Shown here: in pieces, positions 47,524-56,876 of the stretch
How the letters are laid out: each line of letters starts with the position of its first letter
Numbering within the stretch: the stretch's first letter is position 1
DNA from: Pseudomonas migulae
GTDB taxonomy: Bacteria; Pseudomonadota; Gammaproteobacteria; Pseudomonadales; Pseudomonadaceae
Reading direction: 5' to 3'
Length of the DNA: 64,000 bases
NCBI RefSeq assembly: GCF_024169315.1
Contig: NZ_JALJWR010000001.1
Location: 207,501 to 271,500, forward strand
Made by a program: the position numbers and the translations under genes
The notes under the pieces: model-generated
What the model saw: the letters and a program-made list of their open reading frames with translations, nothing else
Told to the model about the DNA's origin: nothing
Databases searched by the model: none

Positions 47524-50325
47524 ATGCACGATCTTCGCCCAGACCCAACGCTCAGTCTGAAGTACTCTGCCGAACGCCCGATATTCCTGGACTTCCTGCA
47601 TCAGGCGAAGCGTTCGCCTGATGCCATCGCCGTCATCGCTCAAGACGCGACGTGCAACTATCGACAACTTGAAGCGATAAGCCGGCGCATTGCGTCTTCC
47701 CTGATCAGAGAGGGTGCTAAACAATCCGACCGGGTTGTTATTGTTTCGAGTCGTTGTGCGGGATTGGTCTATGCAATGCTCGGAGCATCGCGTGCCGGGT
47801 TGATGTTCACGGTGGCTGACGTCGCCTACCCGCCAGCGCGTATAGGGCAAATCATTCGGACGCTTGAGCCTTCCTTTGTACTGGTGTGCGGCGAGGCGCC
47901 TGTCGAACTCGAGATTGAACGCCTTGCGTCAAATCCGCGGGTCGTTCAAATACCGGAACGTCCCGCCGATGCACTGCAGGCGTTCGCCTGTGATCAAACG
48001 AGCTTGCCTGAAGTCGACCCGGCCAATCCGGCCTACGTCACCTTTACCTCCGGCAGTACGGGTGAGCCGAAAGGGATTGTGACCCATCACGCGCCTCTGG
48101 TTCACTTCATTGAATGGCATACACAGTGCCATTCGTTATCGCAAGACGATCGCTTTTCCTTGCTGTCCGGTCTGGGGCACGACCCGGTATACCGTGATGT
48201 ATTTACGCCGCTCTCCATTGGCGCGAAAGTTGTTATTCCGGCCCAGTCAATCGTCATAGACCCCTTTGCTCTGGCTGCGTGGATACAAGAGAACGCAATA
48301 TCCATTATTCATCTGACACCTCCGCTGGGGAAACTCATTGAAACAGGAGCCAAACCTCGCCAACTTGAATTAGGCGCCCTGCGATATCTGTTCTGGGGCG
48401 GAGAAGCATTGAGTAATACGCTGTACAAACAAATACGCGTCGTTGCGCCAAATGCCGTGAGCGTGAACTTCTACGGCACGACGGAAACGCCACAGGCCAT
48501 GGCGTACCATCCTCTCGATCCTGAAGCCGATAATGCAAAAATCCCGTTGGGCAAGGGGATTGAAGGCGCACAACTGCTGGTCGTGAATAAGTCAAACCAG
48601 CTGGTCAGTGAAGGGGAGGCCGGAGAAATACTGATACGCAGCCCTTATTTGTCGTTGGGTTACTGGAATGACACATTGCAAACCAGAGAAAAGTTTGTGG
48701 TGAACCCGTTTACGAATGCCGAGCACGATATTTGTTATAGAACCGGTGACCTTGGCACTTATCTTGTCGATGGCAGCGTCAGCTTTTTGGGGCGGGGTGA
48801 TAGTCAGGTCAAGATTCGTGGCCATCGAATCGAACTGACTGAAGTCGAAGGCGCACTGTCACGGCATCCCCGAATCAAGCAGTGCGTTGTGCTCGCCAAC
48901 CATGCCACGTCGCTCGCCAGGCTGGTTGCCTACTGCGTCGTGACAACGCCGGTTTCATCGAGTGAATTGCGTGACCATGTCGGCAAGGAACTCCCCGACT
49001 ATATGGTCCCGGCGTTGTTTGTCTTCCTGGATGCCATTCCACTCACGCCGAACGGAAAGATTGACCGGCGCGCGCTGCCCTCGATTGATAAGGAGGCGCC
49101 GATGAGTTCGAGCCAGGACTTGTCACCGCTGGCGCTCCTGCTGGTGGCCGCATGGTCGGAAATACTCGAAATCCCGCGTATTGATGCAAATTTGTCGTTC
49201 GTCGAGTTGGGAGGGGATTCACTCTCGTTTGTACAAGCATCCATGGCACTTGAATCGCTGATTGGCCATCTCCCGGATCAGTGGGAAATGATACCGGTAC
49301 GCCAATTGTGTGAGCTGAGCCATAAAATCCGGCCTTCCCGGTTTTCACTTCGGGCAATGGAAGTTCCTGTTCTTCTGCGCGTCATGTCCATTTTGCTGAT
49401 TGTGATCGGGCATATGGATCTCTTTTCCAAATGGCTGATTGCAGGCGAAACGAAGGTGTTGTTTATCGTGTCCGGGATCAGCCTGGCAAGGTTTCAACTG
49501 CAAGCAATCAATGAGCGTGGTAACGCACGTACGCTTGTGAAGTCGATTGTCAGTATCGCCGCACCCACAATTCTGTACGTCATATTGGTTCAAATCGTCT
49601 TCGACAGGGTTCACTGGCAAACGGTGTTGCTTGTTTCGAACTGGTTTCCAGAAAGTGTCGTAGGCACCTTTACCTATTGGTACATCGAAGTTCTTCTGCA
49701 AATGATCCTGATCATTGGGTTCGCGTTGTCGTTCGAGCGCGTCAGAAAAACGGTCATGTCAAATCCGTTTCGAAATCTGGTTATTGCAACCTGCGTACTG
49801 GCCGTGGCGGATATCCTGATTAATGCCTATCTGTTTGATGCTACGGCACTCTATGACCGAGTGCCGCAACACTATCTGGCGATCATGGTGCTCGGGATGG
49901 CCATTCATTATGCCAACTCAAGTGTCCAGAAATGGGTCGTCAGTGCAGTGACCGTCATTGTGCTGGGCGGTCAGGATCTTCTGGTCATCTATGGACCGCA
50001 CCAGCTGGACATACGCGGCTATGTCGATATCGCCTTGCCTGCGGTTCTCGTGGTCATCTGGGTCAAATCCATTCCGGTGCCAGGCCTCATTGCGCGAGGG
50101 CTTGCGTTAATTGCCTCGTCAACGCTGTATATCTATTTGACTCATTTTCAGTTTCAGTCCCTGGCCCGTCATATTGTTGATCTGCCGGCGTTGTCGGTCG
50201 TCATCGCCCTTGTCGGTGGCGTCGGGGTTGCCTATGTCTGGAACAAGGTGGTTCGGGTTGTCTTGATGCGCTGGAACAGGGGGAAGAAGAAAACCAGTGC
50301 GGATACGGTCGAGCGGGTGGCCTGA
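47524..50325 (+). CDS. Adenylation - carrier - acyltransferase-3 membrane fusion protein
   Basis: 933 residues in three parts. Adenylation domain (about 20-520): TFTSGSTGEPKG at 173-184, YGTTET, YRTGDL, and the A10 lysine in PNGKIDRRAL. Carrier domain (about 530-605): LGGDSLS with the phosphopantetheine Ser at 566. Membrane domain (about 615-915): 10-11 helices with R619-x10-H630, the acyltransferase-3 catalytic pattern. The segment SGLGHDPVYRDVFTPL resembles the alpha-aminoadipate-reductase (Lys2) class of A domains; no condensation or reductase domain is present. The natural reading is that it activates an amino acid, holds it on its own carrier and passes it to an envelope acceptor across the membrane. 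Start: weak GCGGA 12 nt upstream. Confidence 0.88.
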   Translation: MHDLRPDPTLSLKYSAERPIFLDFLHQAKRSPDAIAVIAQDATCNYRQLEAISRRIASSLIREGAKQSDRVVIVSSRCAGLVYAMLGASRAGLMFTVADVAYPPARIGQIIRTLEPSFVLVCGEAPVELEIERLASNPRVVQIPERPADALQAFACDQTSLPEVDPANPAYVTFTSGSTGEPKGIVTHHAPLVHFIEWHTQCHSLSQDDRFSLLSGLGHDPVYRDVFTPLSIGAKVVIPAQSIVIDPFALAAWIQENAISIIHLTPPLGKLIETGAKPRQLELGALRYLFWGGEALSNTLYKQIRVVAPNAVSVNFYGTTETPQAMAYHPLDPEADNAKIPLGKGIEGAQLLVVNKSNQLVSEGEAGEILIRSPYLSLGYWNDTLQTREKFVVNPFTNAEHDICYRTGDLGTYLVDGSVSFLGRGDSQVKIRGHRIELTEVEGALSRHPRIKQCVVLANHATSLARLVAYCVVTTPVSSSELRDHVGKELPDYMVPALFVFLDAIPLTPNGKIDRRALPSIDKEAPMSSSQDLSPLALLLVAAWSEILEIPRIDANLSFVELGGDSLSFVQASMALESLIGHLPDQWEMIPVRQLCELSHKIRPSRFSLRAMEVPVLLRVMSILLIVIGHMDLFSKWLIAGETKVLFIVSGISLARFQLQAINERGNARTLVKSIVSIAAPTILYVILVQIVFDRVHWQTVLLVSNWFPESVVGTFTYWYIEVLLQMILIIGFALSFERVRKTVMSNPFRNLVIATCVLAVADILINAYLFDATALYDRVPQHYLAIMVLGMAIHYANSSVQKWVVSAVTVIVLGGQDLLVIYGPHQLDIRGYVDIALPAVLVVIWVKSIPVPGLIARGLALIASSTLYIYLTHFQFQSLARHIVDLPALSVVIALVGGVGVAYVWNKVVRVVLMRWNRGKKKTSADTVERVA

Positions 50326-50424
50326 ATCAGGATTGGGATGAGAGGGGCTCCGGCTAAAGCGCCTGGAGCCCGATATTCCATGGATTCAGGTGCCGGTTAA
50401 TTTGCAAAGCAACGATGATTAAAA

Positions 50425-52305
50425 TCATTCAGGTTGTTCAGATTTCTTCGAGAAAAGGGCTTTTTGGTACAAGTTATAAGAAAGTAATCGGTTTTTAATG
50501 GTGTTGAACTCATTGCCAAGAACAGTTTGAGGTGTTCTTTCTTGTGGGTCGTCTTCGATGTTGTATTTTGCAATGGTGTCTGCACTGTATTCATAGATGT
50601 ATTTGTGGGGGTGTTCAACGAGTGCTGATGACAATTCGTCAAAAAAGGTAGACATAAAAAACACTCGTTTATCTTGCTTTCTCAATAAACTAACGCCTTG
50701 TATATTGAGAGAAGAATCAGTTATTCCAAAAAAATCAGCAATTGTAGGTGTGACGTCAGTCTGGTGACTTGTTGTTGATGTGTTCCGGGGTAATACCTTG
50801 CCATTCGCCCAGAATATCAAAGGCACAGTAACTTCCTCTTCGTGCATGGAAGAATTGTGAATAAACAGCCCGTGCTCCCCAAAAGATTCTCCATGGTCTC
50901 CAACAAACACAAATAACGTTGAGTCCAAGATGCCTGACTTGCCGAATTTATCCAGCATTTCACCTATCAGGGTGTCTGTTTTCATAATGCATTCTTCGTA
51001 TTTTGCTATCGTTGTTTGTGAGGTTGAATGGGGATTGCAGTTGTATGGGTAATGTGCTGCGAATGGAAAGTACAGCGCAATGAACCCTTTGCCCTTGTTG
51101 GTGATATCTTTCAGGTGCGAAACACTTGACGAGAATAGATGTTCATCACTTTCTCCGAAGCTGCTTTGGTGGTGATTTTTAACTGGGCTGATATCAGAAA
51201 CTGCATACGCGTTCGGTACGCCTACAGATTTTAAGAAACCATCCATGTTTTCAAATTGTAAAAATAATGAACTGAATGCAACTGCTTCCATATTTCTTTT
51301 CTTTATTAATTCATGAATTATGCTGGGTTGATATAAGAGCATCGCCTCTTTTATTTCGATATCCGGGTATGCATGCAATCCGGTAAGTATTGAATAATAG
51401 CCTTTGGATGAATGAGGAATTGACACGTACGATTTAGAAAGCATGCCTTCCTGAGAAAGTTTTGCAAATACTGGGTATTTTTCACCGGTGTTTACACCGG
51501 CACCAAAAACACTGTTCCATCGAACCGATTCCAGAACAATAACTACCAGGTTCTTGAAGTCTGGAGTGGGCTGGGAGTCAAGCTTTGGAATGTCGTTGAT
51601 TGTTGATAAAGGGTAAGCGGGCTGTTCGAATTCCGGTAAGGTCTTGGCTTGAGTGGAGTTTAAAGAGATGATGCTTTTAAAAGTAGCAATCAAAGGGTTT
51701 GTAAAAATATTTGCATTCAAGTCATAGCGAGCGTCTTTCGTATAAATTGACCATAAAAACATAATTGAAATAAGTAATGTAAATGCTGTCCTGTGTTTGC
51801 TTTTTTCTTCCTTGTTTGTTCTTTGGCGTATGTGTGTTTTATAGGTGGCAAATCCAACGAGCAGCCAAGTCATGAAGTATGCAAGGAAGAGGACAAATGC
51901 AATGAATCGAAAAGTTAATCCAAATCCAGAGATCTGGTTGAAAAATATTTCTATCCCAGAGGCTAAGTTTCTTGCATTTTGCAGGCTGTAACTTATTAAT
52001 GAAAAATCCAAAGGTTTGAGCCATAGTTCTCTAACCCTCATGTCTAATAAAAGGCATAGCAAAATAACCCCCGAGGAAACACTCAGCAAGTAAAAATAGT
52101 ATTTATTCTTGCTTAATACGGTAGTTATTGTCAGGTATAAAATCGCTGAAAGGATCAGGTCTTGTAGTAAGAACAAAAAAATACTGGACGCCCCAGTATC
52201 AATCCATCTATTGGAAAAAAAATCTATCAAAATAATTTTCGGTACAAGAAAAAGAGAAACAGCGAGAAGAACAGTTGTATTTAGGAAATAGGCTCTTTTC
52301 CTCAT
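50425..52305 (-). CDS. LtaS-like membrane sulfatase-fold transferase, A/T-rich
   Basis: 626 residues: five N-terminal membrane helices, then a periplasmic alkaline-phosphatase/sulfatase-fold domain. Metal-site motifs are VVIVLESVRWNSV, the nucleophile loop YVSIPHSSKGYYSILTGL, VGDHGESFGEHG and HNSSMHEEE. The layout matches LTA-synthase-type glycerophosphate or phosphoethanolamine transferases. The gene is clearly richer in A/T than its neighbours (many AAA, TTT, ATA codons), a sign of horizontal acquisition. It is convergent with the adenylation fusion gene 99 bp away. Its acceptor and donor are unknown. Confidence 0.85.
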   Translation of the reverse strand: MRKRAYFLNTTVLLAVSLFLVPKIILIDFFSNRWIDTGASSIFLFLLQDLILSAILYLTITTVLSKNKYYFYLLSVSSGVILLCLLLDMRVRELWLKPLDFSLISYSLQNARNLASGIEIFFNQISGFGLTFRFIAFVLFLAYFMTWLLVGFATYKTHIRQRTNKEEKSKHRTAFTLLISIMFLWSIYTKDARYDLNANIFTNPLIATFKSIISLNSTQAKTLPEFEQPAYPLSTINDIPKLDSQPTPDFKNLVVIVLESVRWNSVFGAGVNTGEKYPVFAKLSQEGMLSKSYVSIPHSSKGYYSILTGLHAYPDIEIKEAMLLYQPSIIHELIKKRNMEAVAFSSLFLQFENMDGFLKSVGVPNAYAVSDISPVKNHHQSSFGESDEHLFSSSVSHLKDITNKGKGFIALYFPFAAHYPYNCNPHSTSQTTIAKYEECIMKTDTLIGEMLDKFGKSGILDSTLFVFVGDHGESFGEHGLFIHNSSMHEEEVTVPLIFWANGKVLPRNTSTTSHQTDVTPTIADFFGITDSSLNIQGVSLLRKQDKRVFFMSTFFDELSSALVEHPHKYIYEYSADTIAKYNIEDDPQERTPQTVLGNEFNTIKNRLLSYNLYQKALFSKKSEQPE

Positions 52306-52650
52306 GTCTTTCTGTCCTTGAATTCATAGAACAAATGAATCGTTTGAGACGAGGGAGCAGGGAGTCAGCCTCCGGCAGAATCGTCATTACATCAACTTAA
52401 GCACCCAGCCTCTGTTTGGGCAAGTAAATCCGGGATTTGAGTGAGCAGTGGTCTCGGGGCTCGCATCGGTTTTTACGAAGGGCTTGGGCCAGAGCCAGAT
52501 TTTTTCGACTTTTGCGTCGGGACGCATCATGAGGGGCATGCGCAACCATTCGTTTAATCAATAACCACCATCAATAAACGCAAGTTCTGTTTTCCCACCA
52601 TCGGAGGAGGATACCCACATACCGAACTCGCCTCCGAAGGAACCCGCGCG
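52306..52650. other. Intergenic region
   Basis: 345 bases between divergent genes. No supported coding frame; base composition returns from A/T-rich to the usual level within about 60 bp of the sulfatase-fold gene. Promoters for both neighbours must lie here, but none is clear. Confidence 0.5.
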
Positions 52651-53319
52651 ATGAGAATATCTACCTTGCTGGCCCTTGTCGCCGTATTGACCGGCAGCGC
52701 TGCCGCCACCGCATCCGCCTACGCCGCTGAACAAACCTGCCACTTCCTGCCGGTCGCCGACAGCGCCGCCGCCCTGAAGCCTGCCCAATCGGTAGGCGTG
52801 CTCTACAGCGAAAACACCATCAGCACCCTCGAATACCTTGAGCAATACCACTCGGTGGCACTGAACGGCGCGAAGAACCCGGGGCTGGATTCACGCATCA
52901 GCAACGCCTTCGTGAAAAGCTCCGACCCGAAACTGGCAATCAACTGGCTGATGGATTCGTTGCACAAACAATTTGCCTCGGTGACCGTCTACGACAACCT
53001 CGATGCACTGGTGCAGGCGCACCCGGACGTGGTGGTGATGCTGGACACCTACAGCCGGCTGGTATCGAAGCGCAACAACCAGGTTGAAGCGCGGTTCATG
53101 GCGAAATTCTACGACGCGAACCTGCAATACATCGGCAAGGCCGAAGGTTCACGTGCGCAACAAATGCCGTCGGTGTGGGTGCATGGCAAGGCAGCGCCGG
53201 AAATCGCTGCGCAAATCGACCAGCAGACCGAGCTGCAAGTGAATGCCCTGAAGCAGTTCGATGCCTCGCTGAAGGCACTGGTAACGTCGGGCTCTGTGGC
53301 TCAAGTCGCGAGCAACTGA
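52651..53319 (+). CDS. Exported hypothetical protein
   Basis: 222 residues with a signal peptide (ASAYA-AEQ) and no membrane anchor. The mature protein starts with QTCHFLPVADSAAALKPAQSVGVLYSEN and includes KLAINWLMDSLHKQFASVTVYDNLDALVQAHPDVVVMLDTYS, suggesting an alpha/beta fold like small lipoproteins that handle cell-surface components. I do not recognise a named family. Ribosome site AAGGA. Confidence 0.78.
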   Translation: MRISTLLALVAVLTGSAAATASAYAAEQTCHFLPVADSAAALKPAQSVGVLYSENTISTLEYLEQYHSVALNGAKNPGLDSRISNAFVKSSDPKLAINWLMDSLHKQFASVTVYDNLDALVQAHPDVVVMLDTYSRLVSKRNNQVEARFMAKFYDANLQYIGKAEGSRAQQMPSVWVHGKAAPEIAAQIDQQTELQVNALKQFDASLKALVTSGSVAQVASN

Positions 53320-53399
53320 CAGTTGCTCACCGCCGCGCCGATTGTGTTTGACCCTGGGTTTGGCTAATCTCGCACAAACCCGCAAATTCAGGCGCAAAC

Positions 53400-54185
53400 A
53401 TGCACGATCATTCGACGGCCGAGCTTCCTCAATTGCGCCGGCAAAAAATCCTCCTGATCCTCGAGCGTGACGGCAAGGTCATGGCCTCCGAGTTGAGCCA
53501 GCATTTCGCAGTCTCCGAAGACACCATCCGCCGCGACCTGTCGGAATTGGCCACGGCCGGCCTGGTGCAGCGCGTGCATGGCGGGGCGCTGCCTCGTCCC
53601 AAGGACACGGGCAAGGATTACTTCACCCGCGTCAGCGAAACCGACGAGGTGAAAATCCGCCTGGCACAGCTCGCCGCAAACCGGGTGGAAAATGGCCAGA
53701 TCGTGATGTTCGATTCCGGCACCACCACGCTGCAGATCGCGCGTTCGTTGCCGGCGGATATTTCCATCACGGCGATCACGACCTCGCCGATGACCGCGAT
53801 TACCCTTGCCGAATACCCAGGCATCAAAGTGATTCTGGCGGGTGGGCAACTCAACCTGGCGACGATGTCGGTCAGCGGTCACGAGGCAGTGCGCTTGCTG
53901 CAGGGCATCAAGGCCGACGTGCTGTTCACCGGGGTCTGTGCGATCCATCCGGAAGTCGGCATCAGCTCATTGCATTTCGACGAGGTGCCGGTGAAACAGG
54001 CGCTGATTGACAGTGCTTCGCAAGTGATCGCCGTCACCACGGCGGACAAGCTGGGCGCGGTGGAACCGTTCGTGGTCGCGCCCTGCAGTCGCATTCATAC
54101 GCTGATCACCGAGCGTCATGTGGCGTCGGGCGATGTCGGTGATTATCGAAAACTGGGCATCGAAGTGATTCAGGCGCAGGACTGA
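53400..54185 (+). CDS. DeoR/GlpR-family transcriptional regulator
   Basis: 261 residues. HTH RRQKILLILERDGKVMASELSQHFAVSEDTIRRDLSELATAGLVQRVHGGAL and a C-terminal sugar-phosphate-sensing domain (VMFDSGTTTLQIARSLP, DVLFTGVCAIHPEVGIS). The target is not evident, since the neighbours are molybdenum-cofactor genes on the opposite strand. Confidence 0.92.
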   Translation: MHDHSTAELPQLRRQKILLILERDGKVMASELSQHFAVSEDTIRRDLSELATAGLVQRVHGGALPRPKDTGKDYFTRVSETDEVKIRLAQLAANRVENGQIVMFDSGTTTLQIARSLPADISITAITTSPMTAITLAEYPGIKVILAGGQLNLATMSVSGHEAVRLLQGIKADVLFTGVCAIHPEVGISSLHFDEVPVKQALIDSASQVIAVTTADKLGAVEPFVVAPCSRIHTLITERHVASGDVGDYRKLGIEVIQAQD

Positions 54186-54197
54186 AAACGACGCCAC

Positions 54198-54449
54198 TCA
54201 GCCGCCAGTGACTGGCGGAAAAAACGCGATCTCGTCAAAGTCTTCGACGGCCTGATCCAGTCGGCACAAATCCTGGTTCACCGCACACATCAGGTTGCTC
54301 TCACTGAAAATGTCCGCCCAGACACCGCCGCGCGCGATCAGCCGTTGGCGGATGTCATCGACTGTGTTGAGCGAGGCATCCAGCGGCAGTTTTTCACCGC
54401 CAAGGTTCAGCTGCTCGCGATAGCGTGCGAAGTAACTGACGAGAATCAT
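54198..54449 (-). CDS. moaD: MoaD, molybdopterin synthase sulfur carrier
   Basis: 83 residues, a ubiquitin-like fold ending in VTGG, the C-terminal Gly-Gly that is thiocarboxylated by MoeB. It supplies sulfur to molybdopterin synthase with MoaE. The start overlaps the moaC stop by 4 bp (ATGA). The usual partner moaE does not follow; the next gene is the convergent DeoR regulator, so moaE must lie elsewhere. Confidence 0.93.
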   Translation of the reverse strand: MILVSYFARYREQLNLGGEKLPLDASLNTVDDIRQRLIARGGVWADIFSESNLMCAVNQDLCRLDQAVEDFDEIAFFPPVTGG

Positions 54450-54952
54450 TGCGCGTCCTCCAGATTGAATTGCCCTGACCGGCCACCCTGTTTACTGAGC
54501 AAACGGATGTCGCCAATGACCATGCCGCGGTCTACGGCTTTGCACATGTCGTAGATGGTCAGCGCGGCGACGCTGGCAGCGGTCAGTGCTTCAAGCTCGA
54601 CGCCGGTCTGGCCTTCGAGGCGACAGGTGCTGACGATTTTCACGCTGTCGGGCTCGCAGACCTTGAGCTCGATTTGAATCGAACTGAGCATCAAGGCATG
54701 GCAGAGCGGAATCAGTTCATGGGTTTTCTTCGCCGCCATGATGCCGGCGATCCGGGCGACGGCGAACACATCGCCCTTGGGGTGCCCATCTGTCTGAATC
54801 AACTTCAAGGTCTCCGGGCGCATGCGCACCCACGCTTGGGCCTTGGCTTCGCGTTGGGTCAGCGACTTGTCGCTGACGTCGACCATATGTGCGCGACCTT
54901 GGCTGTCGAGATGTGTCAATCGGTCGGGTGGGGTGTTTAAAAGTTCTGTCAT
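54446..54952 (-). CDS. moaC: MoaC, cyclic pyranopterin monophosphate synthase
   Basis: 168 residues with the MoaC motifs [54 protein letters not shown] and [21 protein letters not shown]. It converts the MoaA product to cyclic pyranopterin monophosphate. It leads a moaC-moaD operon. A LysR-type dyad lies 143-171 bp upstream of its start. Confidence 0.96.
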   Translation of the reverse strand: MTELLNTPPDRLTHLDSQGRAHMVDVSDKSLTQREAKAQAWVRMRPETLKLIQTDGHPKGDVFAVARIAGIMAAKKTHELIPLCHALMLSSIQIELKVCEPDSVKIVSTCRLEGQTGVELEALTAASVAALTIYDMCKAVDRGMVIGDIRLLSKQGGRSGQFNLEDAQ

Positions 54953-55094
54953 GAGAGGCTCGCCTGATCGAAATGCGGTTGCGGCGGCGGTGTGGTTAAG
55001 TCCGTTAGTTCACAGGGTTGTTCAACTTTGTACAACATGAATAAAACCCGCAGCACTGGTTTAAGTTCAGACTACGGATATTCAATTAGTGCGT

Positions 55095-55123
55095 CCAATC
55101 GCTTGTTCTGATTCAGTGATTGG
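55095..55123 (-). promoter_or_regulatory. LysR-type dyad upstream of moaCD
   Basis: CCAATCG (55095-55101), 15-bp spacer, TGATTGG (55117-55123). It is preceded by GT and followed by TGG as in the sites at 56175 and 60128; all three have 15-bp spacers. It lies between the LysR stop and the moaC start. Confidence 0.6.
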
Positions 55124-55174
55124 TGGCGTCGATCATCCCGTCCGTAAGTTGAATTAACGGCTAGTCCATGAACA

Positions 55175-56065
55175 TCAATTTGTGACGTTGAACAACAACC
55201 GGGCTTCGGCAAAACACTTCTCGGCGATGGCCGAGCGCGGTTCGGTTTTGCGCATGACCAAGCCCAGCGGCGCCAGAACGCTGGCATCCGGCAGATTGAT
55301 GAACGCAAGGTGTTCGATCGGCTCCTCCAGCCCACTGTCCAGCGGCATGATCGAGCAGCAGAAGCCTTCGTGAATCGCCTGGAGCAACTGGTACGTCGAG
55401 TCGCTTTCCAGGATCGGCTGCGGGTTGAGCCCGCGACTGCGGAAACTCAGGTCGATGGATTTGCGGTAGTGCATGCCGTTGCTGATCATGCCCAGCGGCA
55501 GTTCGGCGGCGTCTTCCCAACTCATTTCGGTGCCTTCGAAATGGAAGTGACGCGTGTCGTAGAGCAGGCCGACGCGGGTCTCGCCGATCTCGAAGAACTC
55601 GAAATAATTCGGGTTGACGTGATCCAGGTAGCAGACGCCCAGGTCCAGTTGGTTGTTGCCCAGGCCTTCGATGATCTGGTCCGAGCTCATCGAGGACAGG
55701 CTGAACTTGAGCTCGGGGAAGCTGTGGGAAAGGCCCTTGATGTAGCTGACCGGATTGAAACTGCTGAGTGGTACCAGGCCCATTCGCAGGTTGCCGACCA
55801 GTTGGCCACGGCAGGCGGCCGCTTCGGCGAACAGTCCGTCATGGGCCGCCAGCAATGTTCTGGCCCATGCCAACACACGCTCGCCTGCCTCGGTAAAGCC
55901 CTCAAAACGCTGGCCACGGGTGACCAGCACCAGATCCAGTTCATCCTCCAGATTGCGCAGGCGCATGGACAGGGTCGGCTGGGTGATGTGGCAACGCGCG
56001 GCGGCTTGCCCGAAGTGACGGGTCTGCTCCAGTGCAATCAGAAACTTGAGTTGTTTGATGTCCAT
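55175..56065 (-). CDS. LysR-family regulator of the molybdenum-cofactor/formate-dehydrogenase locus
   Basis: 296 residues. HTH IKQLKFLIALEQTRHFGQAAARCHITQPTLSMRLRNLEDELDLVLVTRGQRFEGFTEAGERVL and a LysR effector domain (LGMISNGMHYRKSIDLSFRSRG). It is divergent from moaB, precedes moaCD on its own strand, and three copies of one dyad occur at the locus. Control of Moco genes and the FdhF-like enzyme is therefore inferred. Confidence 0.9.
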   Translation of the reverse strand: MDIKQLKFLIALEQTRHFGQAAARCHITQPTLSMRLRNLEDELDLVLVTRGQRFEGFTEAGERVLAWARTLLAAHDGLFAEAAACRGQLVGNLRMGLVPLSSFNPVSYIKGLSHSFPELKFSLSSMSSDQIIEGLGNNQLDLGVCYLDHVNPNYFEFFEIGETRVGLLYDTRHFHFEGTEMSWEDAAELPLGMISNGMHYRKSIDLSFRSRGLNPQPILESDSTYQLLQAIHEGFCCSIMPLDSGLEEPIEHLAFINLPDASVLAPLGLVMRKTEPRSAIAEKCFAEARLLFNVTN

Positions 56066-56174
56066 GATGGCACCTGCCGAGAGGAATGGGGTGTAAGTAT
56101 TAGCGTAGGTGCGAAGGGCACAGGCTTGGCATTAAACGTTATGAGCAGACGATCTCACTGTCCTGGTTTTCAGT

Positions 56175-56203
56175 CCAATCAGTAATATTTAAGGGGTGAT
56201 TGG
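56175..56203. promoter_or_regulatory. LysR-type dyad between the LysR gene and moaB
   Basis: CCAATCA (56175-56181), 15-bp spacer, TGATTGG (56197-56203): perfect 7-bp arms. Placed in the divergent LysR/moaB region, it could serve both autoregulation and moaB-moeA activation. Confidence 0.7.
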
Positions 56204-56233
56204 TGGGCTCTATCACCATACAAGTTAGTTGAT

Positions 56234-56276
56234 GATAGAGGCGCTCGATAACATGGTTGGTTAGAGTGATTAGACA
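56234..56276 (+). promoter_or_regulatory. Second conserved promoter block before moaB
   Basis: GATAGA (56234), TCGATAA (56245) and GATTAGACA (56268-56276) occur with the same offsets (11 and 23 bp) as in the block before the FdhF-like gene at 60240-60282. It probably contains the activation half-site and the -35 region. Confidence 0.6.
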
Positions 56277-56336
56277 GTGTTTATTAAAGCGCTTTAGTCT
56301 CTGACAGTTATTTAATTAATACTGTCGGAGAAGCAC

Positions 56337-56876
56337 ATGAGCGTGAAATCGGATGCGTTATTTGTACCGTTGAACATTGCCGTACTGACCGTTAGCGATA
56401 CCCGTGAATATGCCAACGACACATCCGGGCAATTGCTCGTCAGTCGGTTGCTGGAAGCGGGCCATACCCTCAGTGAGCGCAATCTGTTGAAGGACGACCT
56501 GTACAAAATCCGCGCGCAGGTGGCGACCTGGATCGCCGATGAAGGCATTCAAGTGGTGCTGATTACTGGCGGCACCGGTTTCACCGGACGCGACAGCACA
56601 CCCGAGGCCGTGGCGTGTTTGCTGGACAAACAGATTGACGGTTTTGGTGAGCTGTTCCGGGCGATCTCCATCCTAGACATCGGCACGTCCACGGTACAAA
56701 GCCGCGCATTGGCCGGGCTGGCCAACGGTACGCTGGTGTGCTGCCTCCCGGGGTCGACCGGTGCCTGTCGAACCGCTTGGGAGGGCATTCTTGCCGAGCA
56801 ACTGGATGCACGTCACCGACCGTGCAATTTCGTGCCGCATCTCAAACCGGTACAGGCGTGCGAGCCGCGAGGATGA
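56337..56876 (+). CDS. moaB: MoaB, molybdopterin adenylyltransferase-type protein
   Basis: 179 residues with the MPT-binding motif VVLITGGTGFTGRDSTPEAV and the opening LNIAVLTVSDTREYANDTSGQLL. MoaB/MogA-type proteins adenylate molybdopterin or chaperone its insertion. The start follows CGGAGAAGCAC. Its stop overlaps the moeA start (ATGA), so the two are translationally coupled. Confidence 0.95.
   Translation: MSVKSDALFVPLNIAVLTVSDTREYANDTSGQLLVSRLLEAGHTLSERNLLKDDLYKIRAQVATWIADEGIQVVLITGGTGFTGRDSTPEAVACLLDKQIDGFGELFRAISILDIGTSTVQSRALAGLANGTLVCCLPGSTGACRTAWEGILAEQLDARHRPCNFVPHLKPVQACEPRG

Noticed and set aside
50345..50371. GGGCTCC/GGAGCCC hairpin after the adenylation fusion gene as a terminator
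   Set aside because: It has a 13-nt loop and no T-run.
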